Shown here: positions 17,726 through 27,378 of the stretch, piece by piece
Layout of the letters: each line of letters starts with the position of its first letter
Numbering within the stretch: position 1 is the stretch's first letter
Assembly: GCA_046327745.1 (NCBI GenBank)
Contig: JAXLXV010000016.1
Coordinates: forward strand, 62,001 to 126,000
DNA length: 64,000 nucleotides
Source: JABAQJ01 sp046327745
GTDB lineage: Bacteria; Gemmatimonadota; Gemmatimonadetes; Gemmatimonadales; Gemmatimonadaceae
Direction: 5' to 3'
Program-made: the position numbers and the translations under genes
The notes under the pieces: generated by a model
Database searches by the model: none
Told to the model about the DNA's origin: nothing
What the model saw: only the letters and a program-made list of their open reading frames with translations

Positions 17726-20700
17726 ATGCTGAACGCTTCGTCTCGCGTCCGTGGAGCGCTGATCGTCCTCGCGCTCCTTGGTGTTGCCAGTCCCGTGTGG
17801 AGTCAGCGGCGCGGCCAAGGTCCGGCCCAACCGGCGTCCGGTGTGCCGCGATTCCAATGGATTGGTCCGCAACCCGCCGGCCGGATTGCCGCCGTGGCGG
17901 GGGTGGCAGGCGATACCTCGATCTACTACATGGGGGCCGCTTCTGGCGGCGTGTGGAAGACGGCCGATGGCGGACGCACCTTTGCGCCGGTCTTCGACGA
18001 TCAACCGGTGCAGGCGATCGGCGCCTTGGCGGTCGCCAACTCCAATCCCCGCATTGTGTGGGCAGGCACGGGCGAGGCCTGGGCCATTCGCGACAGCGAC
18101 CTGCAAGGTGATGGCGTCTACAAGTCCACAGATGCCGGGGCCACCTGGACGAACATGGGCTTGCGCGAGACGGGTCGTATCGGCCGTATCGTAATCCATC
18201 CGTCGAACCCGGACATCGTGTACGTCTGCGCGTTAGGCAGGGCCACGGGGTCGCAGGAGGATCGCGGCGTCTATCGAACCACCGATGGGGGAGCCCATTG
18301 GACGCGCGTCCTATTTGTGAACCCCGAGACGGGGTGTTCCGGGCTCGCGATTGACCCGACGGACCCGAAGATCCTGGTGGCGGGCACGTGGGAAGTCGTG
18401 ATGCACACGTGGGCGATGTTCTCCGGTGGTGCGGGGAGCGGCGTCTATGTGTCACGAGACAGTGGCTCCACCTGGACCCATGCCACGACAGGTCTGCCGG
18501 TGTCGCCCGTCGGCAAGATCGACGTGGCCGTTGCCCCATCAAACCCGAAGCGCATGTTCGCCTTGATCCAGACGGCCAACCAGGGATCATTGTGGCGCTC
18601 GGACGACGCGGGGACGAACTGGAAGGTGGTCAGCTGGGATCGTCGCCTCATTGGTCGGGCGGGCTACTACATCCGCGTCATGGTGAATCCGCAGAATGAC
18701 AATGAAGTGCTGGTGGCCAGTAGTTCGCTGCTCCGATCCTTCGACGGCGGCGAAACGTTTCCCACGATCGAACGCGGGTGCGGTGACTGCCACGATATCT
18801 GGCTGGATCCGCGCAACCCGAGCCACTGGGTGCTGACCGGCGACGGGGGAGCGGGCATCACGCGCAACCACGGCCAGAGCTACTTCAACCTGACGCTCCC
18901 GATTGGACAGATGTACCACGTGGCGATCGACAATCGGGTGCCGTACTGGGTGTACGCCAATCGTCAGGACGATGGCACGATGCGTGGTGCGAATGACTCG
19001 CCGATTCCCGTGCCTAACGTTCCTTCGTACAACCGCGGGCCAGCGCTACCGTCCTTCGACGATTTTGGCGGACCTGGCGGCGGTGGGACGCCGTGGCAGC
19101 CGGGGTTGGGCGGATGTGAATCGGGTTTCACCATTCCCGTTCCAAGCAATCCGGACATCGTCTGGTCCACGTGCTACGGCAGCACGGTGACGCGCTTCGA
19201 CGATCGGATCAAACGCGCCCGCCACGTGAGTCCCGGGATTCACACGCTGGACTCTCCACCGACGGATGTGAAGTACCGTTGTCACTGGACGCCGCCGCTG
19301 GCGATCGATCCGTTCGACAACAACGCCGTGTATTTCGGCTGTCAGGTCATCTTCAAGACGGTCAATCAAGGACAAAGTTGGACCGTCATCAGCCCTGACC
19401 TTTCCACGCGCGACACCAGCCGCATCGTGTCTTCCGGCGGCATTGTGGGTGACAACCTTGGACAGTTTTACGGCGAAGTCGTCTTTGCGATTACTCCGTC
19501 AGAGCTGCAGAAGGGACTCATCTGGGCCGGCACGAACGACGGAAAAATCTGGAACACCAAGGACGGTGGCGGTACCTGGACAGACGTCACCGGCAACATC
19601 AGCGGCCTTCGTCCGTGGGGAACCGTGCGTCGCATCGAGCCCTCCAGGTTCAACCCCGGGACGGCGTATGTCGCGATCGACTATCACCTGATGGATCACC
19701 GATTGCCGTACATCTACCGGACCACCGATTACGGCAAGACGTGGTCGAAGATTTCCGACGGCCTGCCGCAAGACCATCCCTTGGATTACGTCCTCACGGT
19801 GGCCGAGAATCCCAATCGTAAGGGGATGCTCTTCGCCGGAACGGGACATGGATTCTACTACTCCATGGACGACGGCGGCCATTGGACAGCGTATAAGGAA
19901 GGGTTGCCCGCGACCGCCGTCACCTGGATCGTCGTCTCCAAGCCCATGCACGACGTGGTGGTGTCGACGTACGGTCGCGGTCTGTACGTGATGCACGACA
20001 TCACGACGCTGGAACAGGACGACAAGGTGGCGTCCGATGCCCCGGTGCACTTGTACGAACCACGCCCCGGGACTCGGCTGGGCCGCACGGGAAGCGCGGA
20101 CTTCAACGTGAAGCTGGCGGCGGCGCCCAAGGATTCCCTGAAGGTCGAGATCATGGATTCCACCGGAGCTGTGGTCCGGACCATGCGGACGGCGGGGCGC
20201 CAAGGCACCAATCGCCTGTCCTGGGACATGCATTACGATGCCCCCCGTCAGGTCGAACTCAAGACCACGCCGCCAGACAACCCGCATATTTGGGAAGAGG
20301 CGCGGTTCAAGAACGGAAAGCCGCGCCCCATCATTCACTGGGGCATCGAGGGACCCGTCCGCGCCGGCCCGCTGGCCAACAACGGACGGTACTCCGTGCG
20401 ACTGACCGCCGACGGAACGGCCCAGACGCAACCATTCAGCGTCATCCGCGATCCGTCACTCCCCGCGACCGAGACGGACTTGGCCCTCTCCACGCGCGCA
20501 CAGGTTCGAATTCGCGACCGGATGAACGAAACGGTGGACATGATCAACAAGTTGGAAACCATGCGCCGCCAGCTCGAAGATCAGATGAAGGCGGATGGGA
20601 CCACCGATGACGTCAAGCGGGCCCTCCGCGCCTTGGACGAGAAGGCCCTGAAGGTGGAACTGTTGCTGTTATCGAAGAGTGATCTGCATTCAGACGACAA

Positions 20701-20947
20701 GTGGTACGTGGAGAAGTACAAGATCTACCTGAACTTGGTCTGGCTGAATGGAGAAGTCGGAACCGGTGCCGGCGATGTCCAAGGGGGTGCCGACTACCGA
20801 CCCACCGACGCGTCGATGGCGACCTTGATGGACATCGAGAAGGACCTGGAGTCCGCCAAGGTCGCCTTCAAGCAGCTGATGGACACCGACGTGAAGGCTT
20901 TCAACGAGACGATGGCTGGCAAGGCCAAAGTCATCATGGACCAATAA
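17726..20947 (+). CDS. Large exported BNR/VPS10-repeat protein
   Basis: About 1,073 residues with a signal peptide ending VWSQ. The N-terminal two thirds are beta-propeller blades with BNR/sortilin-type Asp-box repeats, such as GVWKTADGGRTF, GVYKSTDAGATW, GVYRTTDGGAHW, GVYVSRDSGSTW, IWNTKDGGGTW and IYRTTDYGKTW. A C-terminal region with FlgD-like beta character (LSWDMHYDAPR) and a charged helical end (residues about 930-1070) follow. Similar proteins are annotated as glycosyl hydrolases by the Asp-boxes alone, which is not proof of activity. The ATG at 17726 is used because an upstream in-frame start lacks signal character. Confidence 0.85.
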   Translation: MLNASSRVRGALIVLALLGVASPVWSQRRGQGPAQPASGVPRFQWIGPQPAGRIAAVAGVAGDTSIYYMGAASGGVWKTADGGRTFAPVFDDQPVQAIGALAVANSNPRIVWAGTGEAWAIRDSDLQGDGVYKSTDAGATWTNMGLRETGRIGRIVIHPSNPDIVYVCALGRATGSQEDRGVYRTTDGGAHWTRVLFVNPETGCSGLAIDPTDPKILVAGTWEVVMHTWAMFSGGAGSGVYVSRDSGSTWTHATTGLPVSPVGKIDVAVAPSNPKRMFALIQTANQGSLWRSDDAGTNWKVVSWDRRLIGRAGYYIRVMVNPQNDNEVLVASSSLLRSFDGGETFPTIERGCGDCHDIWLDPRNPSHWVLTGDGGAGITRNHGQSYFNLTLPIGQMYHVAIDNRVPYWVYANRQDDGTMRGANDSPIPVPNVPSYNRGPALPSFDDFGGPGGGGTPWQPGLGGCESGFTIPVPSNPDIVWSTCYGSTVTRFDDRIKRARHVSPGIHTLDSPPTDVKYRCHWTPPLAIDPFDNNAVYFGCQVIFKTVNQGQSWTVISPDLSTRDTSRIVSSGGIVGDNLGQFYGEVVFAITPSELQKGLIWAGTNDGKIWNTKDGGGTWTDVTGNISGLRPWGTVRRIEPSRFNPGTAYVAIDYHLMDHRLPYIYRTTDYGKTWSKISDGLPQDHPLDYVLTVAENPNRKGMLFAGTGHGFYYSMDDGGHWTAYKEGLPATAVTWIVVSKPMHDVVVSTYGRGLYVMHDITTLEQDDKVASDAPVHLYEPRPGTRLGRTGSADFNVKLAAAPKDSLKVEIMDSTGAVVRTMRTAGRQGTNRLSWDMHYDAPRQVELKTTPPDNPHIWEEARFKNGKPRPIIHWGIEGPVRAGPLANNGRYSVRLTADGTAQTQPFSVIRDPSLPATETDLALSTRAQVRIRDRMNETVDMINKLETMRRQLEDQMKADGTTDDVKRALRALDEKALKVELLLLSKSDLHSDDKWYVEKYKIYLNLVWLNGEVGTGAGDVQGGADYRPTDASMATLMDIEKDLESAKVAFKQLMDTDVKAFNETMAGKAKVIMDQ

Positions 20948-20962
20948 CGAGCCCTCGCGCGG

Positions 20963-21589
20963 ATGGCGGCACAGAAGGCAATCGCTCCAACGTTTTTTCC
21001 GTCTTCCGCGACGTTTCGTGCGTGGTTGCAGAAGCACCACGCGAAGTCCACTGAGCTGCACGTGGGGTTTTATCGGAAAGACTCGGGAAAGGGCGGCCTC
21101 ACGTACTCTGAGGCGCTGGACCAAGCCCTGTGCTTCGGATGGATAGACGGTGTCCGGCTTCCGCACGATGCGCGCTCGTACATCACGCGCTTTTCGCCGC
21201 GGAAGCCGCGAAGCATCTGGAGCTTGGTGAACGTGAAGCGAGTGCAAGCCCTCCAGGCGCTGGGTCTGATGGAAGCCGCCGGCACCGCCGCCTTTGAGCG
21301 TCGCACGGCGCAGCGCACGGGAGTGTACTCCTCGGAGAATCGCCACGTTGAGCTGTCGGCCTCATTTCTGCGCCAACTCAAGGCGCACGCTGCCGCGTGG
21401 CGTGACTACTCGGCGCGACCTCCTGGATACCGACGCACCGCGGCCTTTTGGGTGATGTCGGCCAAGAAGGAGGAGACGCGCGAAAGACGATTACGGACGC
21501 TGATTACGTGTTGCGCTGCGGGTCGGACGTTACCCGTGCTCACGTCAGCGTCGAGGGAGGCAAAGCAGCGTGCGCGGCGTGCGACCTGA
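20963..21589 (+). CDS. YdeI/OmpD-associated family protein
   Basis: Cytoplasmic 208-residue protein with the family's central motif TYSEALDQALCFGWIDG followed by RFSPRKPRSIWSLVNVKRV and the C-terminal PPGYRRTAAFWVMSAKKEETRERRL. Members are linked by annotation to bacteriocin protection or peptide resistance; the mechanism is not established. It starts 15 bases after the BNR protein and overlaps the next gene by 20 bases, so it is probably in a plus-strand transcription unit with both. Confidence 0.85.
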   Translation: MAAQKAIAPTFFPSSATFRAWLQKHHAKSTELHVGFYRKDSGKGGLTYSEALDQALCFGWIDGVRLPHDARSYITRFSPRKPRSIWSLVNVKRVQALQALGLMEAAGTAAFERRTAQRTGVYSSENRHVELSASFLRQLKAHAAAWRDYSARPPGYRRTAAFWVMSAKKEETRERRLRTLITCCAAGRTLPVLTSASREAKQRARRAT

Positions 21590-22424
21590 CGACGCGAGTT
21601 CGCCGAGCGCCGCGGTGCATGGGTCGTCGGGAGTTCGTCACTATCAGCGCTACGTTGCGATCGGCGACAGCACATCGGAAGGACTGGACGATCCCGATGG
21701 GCGCGGCGGATATCGCGGCTGGGCGAATCGCTTTGCGGAGCACGTGGCGCGGGTGCAGGGTGGTCTCTTGTACGCGAATTTGGCCGTGCGCGGACGACGG
21801 ACGCGAGAGATCCTGGAGCAGCAACTGGAACCTGCGTTGTCGCTTCGCCCCGATCTTTGTACCGTCGTGTCTGGGGTGAATGATCTACTTCGTCCCAGGT
21901 TCAGCGCCGACGAGTTTGGTGGTGACCTCGAGCAGATGCAACGCGCGTTCACGGCCACGGGCGCCACGGTGCTGACGTTTACCCTGCCGAGTCTCTCCAA
22001 GGTGCTGCCGTTGGCGCGGCGGTTGGAATCGCGCGTGCGGGCCATGAATGAGGCCGTGCGCGAGGCGTGCCGGTCGAGTGGCGCCATCCTCGTGGATTTT
22101 GCAGCCTACGAGGACGTTGGGTCCGACCCGCGTCTCTGGAGCGACGATCGACTCCATGCCAATGCGTTAGGTCATGCGCGGATTGCAGACGGCCTCGCGC
22201 ACGCGATCGACCTGCCGGGGTCGTCTGCCGACTGGCGTGTACCGCTACCACCGGCCCGTCAGCCTCGCCTCTGGACCGTCATCGGCGCCGAGGCGCGCTG
22301 GTGGCAGTCGCATTTCCTGCCTTGGGTGTGGCGTCATGCATTGGGCCGGTCGTCGGGGGATGGCCGGCAACCGAAGCGGCCGGCATTGCACCCGGTGGAG
22401 CTGACGGACGGGGGTGCGGCTTAG
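21570..22424 (+). CDS. SGNH/GDSL hydrolase
   Basis: Esterase or lipase-like enzyme of up to 284 residues. Block I (AIGDSTSEG) holds the nucleophile serine, block III (VVSGVNDLL) the oxyanion asparagine, and block V (SDDRLHANALGH) the Asp-x-x-His pair. There is no signal peptide, so it is probably cytoplasmic. The start is a GTG at 21570 inside the end of the YdeI gene. A start nearer YVAIGDS is possible, since the first 25 residues look non-conserved. It ends against the convergent dehydrogenase gene, overlapping it by four bases. Confidence 0.85.
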   Translation: MRGVRPDDASSPSAAVHGSSGVRHYQRYVAIGDSTSEGLDDPDGRGGYRGWANRFAEHVARVQGGLLYANLAVRGRRTREILEQQLEPALSLRPDLCTVVSGVNDLLRPRFSADEFGGDLEQMQRAFTATGATVLTFTLPSLSKVLPLARRLESRVRAMNEAVREACRSSGAILVDFAAYEDVGSDPRLWSDDRLHANALGHARIADGLAHAIDLPGSSADWRVPLPPARQPRLWTVIGAEARWWQSHFLPWVWRHALGRSSGDGRQPKRPALHPVELTDGGAA

Positions 22425-23485
22425 GGCGTCGGCAAGGCGGCGACCAGGGCATTGGCCATCGCCTCCGTCCCCGCCGTCCCACCGAGATCTGGCGTACGCA
22501 CACTGCCGCCGGACAACACCGCATCCACCGCCGCCGCCAACCGTTGAGCCTCCGTGACGTGTTGCAGGTGCTCCAGCATCATGGCCGCCGACAGCACGGC
22601 GGCGATGGGGTTGGCCACACCTCGGCCGGCAATATCCGGGGCCGACCCATGCACGGGCTCGAACATGCTGGGAAATCGCCGGGTGGGATCGACGTTGCCG
22701 CTGGGGGCCAGACCGAGACCACCGACCACGGCTGCGCTCAAGTCGGACAGGATATCGCCAAAGAGGTTACTGGCGACGATAACGTCAAAGTCCCATGGGC
22801 GCCGGACGAGATCCATGGCCGCAGCATCCACAAAGAGGGATGACGTGGCAACGTCTGGGAAGTCGCGCGCCACGTCGCGGAACACGTCGTCCCAGAGGAC
22901 CATCGAGTGCGCCTGGGCATTGGACTTGGTGATGGAGGTCAGGTGCCGGCGCCGCGTCCTCGCCAGTTCAAACGCTGCCACCATGATGCGCTGGCAGCCG
23001 CGGCGGGTGAATACGTTCGTCTGCATCGCCAATTCACCCTCGGTGCCTGCATGCAGACGCCCACCGACGTTGGCATATTCGCCCTCGGTGTTCTCCCGCG
23101 CGATCACCATGTCGATGGGCCGCTGATCGGCTGCTCGCAGTGGCGAGCGAACGCCAGGGAGCAGACGGGCAGGTCGCAGGTTGAGAAACTGTTCGAACTG
23201 TCGACGGATAGGAAAAATCAGACCGTTGAGCGTGGCGGTATCGGGGACTCGGGGGTCGCCCACAGCACCAAGCAAGATCGCGTCGTACCGGCGCAGTTGG
23301 TCTAATGCATCGGCAGGCATGGTTCGACCATGCGCGAGGTGGAACTCGGTCCCCCACGGCATGGCCTCCCAGGTGCAACGAACCTCCGAATGCGCCAGAC
23401 AAGCGTCCGTGACCCGGATGGCAGCAGCGATGACTTCGGGCCCAATACCGTCGCCGGGAATGGTGGCAATGCGTCTTGTGATCAT
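22421..23485 (-). CDS. Isocitrate/isopropylmalate-type dehydrogenase (tartrate or D-malate dehydrogenase-like)
   Basis: NAD-dependent beta-decarboxylating dehydrogenase of 354 residues. IPGDGIGPEV opens the protein. EAMPWGTEFHLAHGRTMP and NLRPARLLPGVRSPL are closer to tartrate/D-malate dehydrogenase than to leucine LeuB. ARENTEGEYANVGGR, the lysine in SITKSNAQ, and the metal-binding DVIVASNLFGDILSD complete the active site. It overlaps the M20 gene upstream by four bases (ATGA), so the two are translated together. It probably oxidises and decarboxylates a 2-hydroxy acid released in the same pathway. Confidence 0.88.
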   Translation of the reverse strand: MITRRIATIPGDGIGPEVIAAAIRVTDACLAHSEVRCTWEAMPWGTEFHLAHGRTMPADALDQLRRYDAILLGAVGDPRVPDTATLNGLIFPIRRQFEQFLNLRPARLLPGVRSPLRAADQRPIDMVIARENTEGEYANVGGRLHAGTEGELAMQTNVFTRRGCQRIMVAAFELARTRRRHLTSITKSNAQAHSMVLWDDVFRDVARDFPDVATSSLFVDAAAMDLVRRPWDFDVIVASNLFGDILSDLSAAVVGGLGLAPSGNVDPTRRFPSMFEPVHGSAPDIAGRGVANPIAAVLSAAMMLEHLQHVTEAQRLAAAVDAVLSGGSVRTPDLGGTAGTEAMANALVAALPTP

Positions 23486-24777
23486 GCCTCGGTGCCTCGG
23501 AGTTCATAAGGGCCAACAACGTCCAATATCCCCAGCGCCATCACTTGAGCGGCCTGTACCATTTCACTGATATCACACCACTCATCGGGCTGATGCGAGA
23601 GTTCCAACCGGCCGGGCCCGTACGCTACGCAGTTCACAATGCCACCGATGCGAGTGACATGCTTGTGGTCGTAGGTACCTGGACTGGCCACGAGTCCAGC
23701 CGGCGTGCCTCGCACAGTCCCGATAGCGCGTGCAAGGGACGCAACAAGGGGTGAGTCGGTCGGCGTCGCAACGGGGTGTACCAGCATCAACTCGCGCAGG
23801 TCGCAATCGAAGGCCGGGAGTCGCTGTCGGATCTCGTTGAGCACATCCTGCACCTCACGCTTGACGTCCGACACGGATTCTTCAACCAGGAACCGCCGAT
23901 CAAAGACCGCGGTACAGCGGTCCGCGACGCATGGCGTTTGCATGCCGTGTACTGGCTGGCCACCCCAAACGCTGTTGACGTTCAGCGTGGCCTGGCGGGC
24001 GCCAGCTGGAATGACGGGCATGGCGGTAATGCGCCGAGCCAAGGCAGGGCCGAGGGCTGCTCGCATGTGGTGCAGCACCTCGCCCATGTGCTCGATCGCG
24101 CTGACGCCGAGGAACGGCATGCTCCCGTGCGCAATGCGGCCCTTCGTGGTCAGCTCAAACCAGTAGACTCCGCGGTGACCGATACACACCTGGTCCACGC
24201 CGAGAGGTTCGGGAATAACTACCTGATCCACGTGGTCGCTCGTCAGGCGCCCAGCGGCGGCCAGGTGCGCCACACCCGCCCAACCTCCGCTCTCCTCGTC
24301 CACCGTGCCGCTGATTTCCACGGTGCCTGCCAGCGGGATGCCAGCGCGCCGAATGCCCTCCACCGCGAAGCGTGCCGCGGCGATTCCGCCCTTCATATCG
24401 GACGCGCCACGGCCGTACAAACGACCATCTTCGACAGTTCCCGCGAATGGATCGTGGCTCCATCCCTCGCCGACGGGCACGACGTCGATGTGTCCGTTCA
24501 GGTGTATGCACGGACGTGCTGCGGCGCCTTTGCGACCGACGACGTTCACGCGCGGGAACCGGGCGGAGTGCTCCGGGCGGTCGACTGCCGTGACGTATTC
24601 CACGTGAAATCCATCGCGCGCCAAGGCTGCCCCCAGCAGCTGCGCGCAAGGTTCATAACAATCGCCGGGAGGATTGACGGTCGGAATGCGTATGAGGTCC
24701 TGGGCGAACGCCACCATCTCGTCGCGCGCGTCTTCAATGGCTCGCAGCACCGCGTCACGACCGCTAGTATTTTTCAT
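23482..24777 (-). CDS. M20 family deacylase (ArgE/DapE-like)
   Basis: Cytoplasmic metallohydrolase of 431 residues. Zinc-site landmarks are HLNGHIDVVPVGEGW, GRGASDMKGG and the glutamate pair in GTVDEESGGWAG. The central dimerisation lid is present, and a late histidine (SPGTYDHKHVTRIGG) completes the site. Such enzymes cleave N-acyl or N-carbamoyl amino acids. It lacks a signal peptide. It is coupled to the decarboxylating dehydrogenase and diverges from the P1 peptidase, which suggests a joint role in breakdown of an acylated amino or hydroxy acid. Confidence 0.88.
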   Translation of the reverse strand: MKNTSGRDAVLRAIEDARDEMVAFAQDLIRIPTVNPPGDCYEPCAQLLGAALARDGFHVEYVTAVDRPEHSARFPRVNVVGRKGAAARPCIHLNGHIDVVPVGEGWSHDPFAGTVEDGRLYGRGASDMKGGIAAARFAVEGIRRAGIPLAGTVEISGTVDEESGGWAGVAHLAAAGRLTSDHVDQVVIPEPLGVDQVCIGHRGVYWFELTTKGRIAHGSMPFLGVSAIEHMGEVLHHMRAALGPALARRITAMPVIPAGARQATLNVNSVWGGQPVHGMQTPCVADRCTAVFDRRFLVEESVSDVKREVQDVLNEIRQRLPAFDCDLRELMLVHPVATPTDSPLVASLARAIGTVRGTPAGLVASPGTYDHKHVTRIGGIVNCVAYGPGRLELSHQPDEWCDISEMVQAAQVMALGILDVVGPYELRGTEA

Positions 24778-24861
24778 GAACGGGCCAGACGACGGCGACG
24801 TGCATGCGGCGTCATCATGACTCGATGTCGCGCGAGGGGCCTTTCTCCTGCAGCCTGAGCC

Positions 24862-25956
24862 ATGATCACCAGATCACTATCGTCAATGGGACGTTGGGGA
24901 GGGATCCTAGTTGTTGCAGCTACCGCGGCCTGCGCCGCGCCGGTTCCGGCACAGGGTTCGTCCGCGGCCCCGTTCTCAAGTCGTGGTGTGACTGCCGTGG
25001 CCGGCGTGAAGGTCGGGCACTTCACGTTGGCCGAGCGACCGACGGGGTGCACCGTCGTGCTGGTGGAGAAAGGTGCAGTCGGTGGCGTCGATGTGCGAGG
25101 TGCCGCCCCGGGCACGCGAGAGACGGACCTGCTGAACCCCGTGAACACCGTGTCGGTCGTGCATGCCATCGTGCTGTCTGGGGGATCCGCGTTCGGGCTC
25201 GACGCCGCGTCAGGCACCATGCGCTGGTTGGAAGAGCAGGGGATTGGCTTCGATGTGCGTGTGGCAAAAGTGCCGATCGTGCCGGCGGCGATTCTGTTTG
25301 ATCTCGGTGTGGGCGACGCCAAGATTCGCCCCACGGCGGATTGCGGCTACCGCGCGGCGAAGGCCGCAACGACGGGGCCCGTCGCCGAAGGTGATGTTGG
25401 GGCCGGCGCCGGCGCCACGGTGGGAAAATTGATGGGCGCAGGTCGTGCGATGAAGGCAGGGATCGGAAGTGCCTCCATCACCCTCGCCGATGGGCTAACG
25501 GTTGGTGCCTTGGTGGCCGTGAACGCGGTGGGCGACATCATTGACCCATCGACCGGCAAAGTTGTGGCTGGCGTACGAAGCGCGGACGGGAAGACACTGG
25601 CCGACGCTCGCCAGCTCATCCGCTCGGGGGCCACGCGCCGCACCGGGCGCACCGGCGACGGGGAGAACACGACGATTGGCGTGATCGTCACCAATGCCAA
25701 GCTCACCAAAGCGCAGGCCCAGAAGATTGCCCAGATGGCGCATGACGGATATGCCCGCGCGATCTCGCCCGTGCATACCGCGGGCGACGGCGACACGATC
25801 TTTTCGTTGGCCACCGGTGAGCGTGCGGAAGAAGCGGATGTGACGACCATTGGCGCTCTGGCGGCGGATGTGATGGCCGAGGCGATCGTTCGTGCAGCCC
25901 GGCAGTCCAAGGGGCTTCCCGACTATCCTGCCGCGCGTGATCTTCCCAAGCGTTAG
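24862..25956 (+). CDS. P1 family (DmpA/NylC-like) N-terminal nucleophile peptidase, exported
   Basis: Self-processing hydrolase of 364 residues with a lipoprotein-like signal (VVAATAAC). Family landmarks are AVAGVKVGHFT, TGCTVVLVEKGAVGGVDVRG, VLSGGSAFGLDAASG and GAGAGATVGKL. The probable cleavage site and threonine nucleophile lie in GENTTIGVIVTN. Relatives include D-aminopeptidase DmpA, beta-peptidyl aminopeptidases and nylon-oligomer hydrolase NylC. The stop codon TAG belongs to a CGTTAGG heptamer. It is followed after nine bases by a symporter gene, as if hydrolysis products are imported. Confidence 0.88.
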   Translation: MITRSLSSMGRWGGILVVAATAACAAPVPAQGSSAAPFSSRGVTAVAGVKVGHFTLAERPTGCTVVLVEKGAVGGVDVRGAAPGTRETDLLNPVNTVSVVHAIVLSGGSAFGLDAASGTMRWLEEQGIGFDVRVAKVPIVPAAILFDLGVGDAKIRPTADCGYRAAKAATTGPVAEGDVGAGAGATVGKLMGAGRAMKAGIGSASITLADGLTVGALVAVNAVGDIIDPSTGKVVAGVRSADGKTLADARQLIRSGATRRTGRTGDGENTTIGVIVTNAKLTKAQAQKIAQMAHDGYARAISPVHTAGDGDTIFSLATGERAEEADVTTIGALAADVMAEAIVRAARQSKGLPDYPAARDLPKR

Positions 25957-25965
25957 GCACGCCGC

Positions 25966-27378
25966 GTGAACGCGCACCTTCCCATCCTGCTCGCGTATTC
26001 AGCATTCCTGGCAGGGCTGGGCATCTGGATCGGCCGACGGGTGCGGAGTTCCGATTCCTTCTTCGTGGCGGGTCGCGCGCTGGGGCCCGGGCTGCTCTTT
26101 TCCACGCTCATTGCGGCGAACATCGGTGCGGGGTCCACAGTGGGCGCCGCGGGCCTCGGCTACCGGGACGGCCTGTCCGCCTGGTGGTGGGTCGGGTCCG
26201 CAGCCGTCGGCTCAATGATCCAGGCAGTGTGGATCGGTCCGCGCATGCGAGACGTAGCAGAGGCGCGCGGCCTGCGGACGGTGGGTGACTACCTGGAGTA
26301 TCGATATGCGCCGAGTGTACGGACGACGGTGGCACTTCTGCTCTGGGTCGGCACGCTGGCCATCTTAGCTGGCCAACTCATCGCCGTGTCGACCCTGCTA
26401 ACCGCGGTCGCCGGCGTTCCCAAGTGGGTCGGCTGCTTGTTAGGCGGTACGGTGATCACGATCTACTTCACTGCGGGGGGCCTGCTTTCCAGCGCGTGGG
26501 TAAGCGTCGTGCAGGTGACGGTGAAGTTCTTGGGTTTCGCCCTCGCCTTCCCGGCCGCTCTGGCGATGGCTGGCGGGTGGGCTCGGGTGAGCACACAGAC
26601 ACCCAGCCCTGACTATTGGAATGCTGTGGCGGGGGGCGGATCGGGCTGGACGTACTTGCTGCTTCTGGCGCCGGCGTTTGTGGTGTCGCCGGGGTTGTTG
26701 CAGAAGGTCTTCGGTGCTCGTGACGAACGTGCGGTCCGCATTGGCGTCGGACTGAATGCCTTCGCGTTGCTGGCGTTCGCGTCCGTACCGCCACTTCTGG
26801 GAATGATCGCCCGGGCTCTGCATCCCGCACTCTCCGATTCACAGTTGGCCCTGCCGACACTCTTGGCGAATGATGTGCCGGTTGCCATCGGTGCGCTTGG
26901 GCTGGCGGCGTTGTTTTCTGCGGAAGTGAGCAGCGCCGACGCCCTGCTGTTCATGCTGGCGACGTCGCTCTCGCAGGACCTGTACAAGCGGGTCCTCAAC
27001 CCACAGGCCAATGACCGGCAGGTGCTCCGTGTGGCGCGGCTGGCGGCCGTGGCTGGCGGCTTGGGGGGCATCGCGATCGCCTTGTCTGCCCAGACCATCG
27101 TCGGGACGCTGTCATTCTTCTACAGCGTGTTGGGTGTTTGCCTCTTTCTGCCGATCGTCGGCGGCCTCTATGTATCCGCTTTGCGCACCCGGCATGTGAT
27201 GGTGGCTATTGCCGCCGGCATCATCACGATGGTGGGTATGCAGGTGGCGGCGGGAACGCCCCGGATAGGGTGGAAGACGAGTGCCGCCGGGCTTGGGGCG
27301 TCGCTTCTGGCCGCCATGCTGCTCCTTCTCTTTTCGACACACTCTGACGCCGATACCTCGAGGTCACGTTCCGCATGA
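25966..27378 (+). CDS. Sodium:solute symporter (SSS family)
   Basis: Inner-membrane transporter of 470 residues with about twelve or thirteen hydrophobic helices. The N-terminal SSS pattern GLGIWIGRRVRSSDSFFVAGR is followed by AANIGAGSTVGAAGLGYRDG, which contains the sodium-site region, then GLRTVGDYLEYRYAPSVRT and SAEVSSADALLFMLATSLSQDLYK. It begins with GTG nine bases after the P1 peptidase and overlaps the SDR gene by four bases, so the three form an operon. The substrate is probably an amino acid, peptide or organic acid produced by the peptidase. Confidence 0.9.
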   Translation: MNAHLPILLAYSAFLAGLGIWIGRRVRSSDSFFVAGRALGPGLLFSTLIAANIGAGSTVGAAGLGYRDGLSAWWWVGSAAVGSMIQAVWIGPRMRDVAEARGLRTVGDYLEYRYAPSVRTTVALLLWVGTLAILAGQLIAVSTLLTAVAGVPKWVGCLLGGTVITIYFTAGGLLSSAWVSVVQVTVKFLGFALAFPAALAMAGGWARVSTQTPSPDYWNAVAGGGSGWTYLLLLAPAFVVSPGLLQKVFGARDERAVRIGVGLNAFALLAFASVPPLLGMIARALHPALSDSQLALPTLLANDVPVAIGALGLAALFSAEVSSADALLFMLATSLSQDLYKRVLNPQANDRQVLRVARLAAVAGGLGGIAIALSAQTIVGTLSFFYSVLGVCLFLPIVGGLYVSALRTRHVMVAIAAGIITMVGMQVAAGTPRIGWKTSAAGLGASLLAAMLLLLFSTHSDADTSRSRSA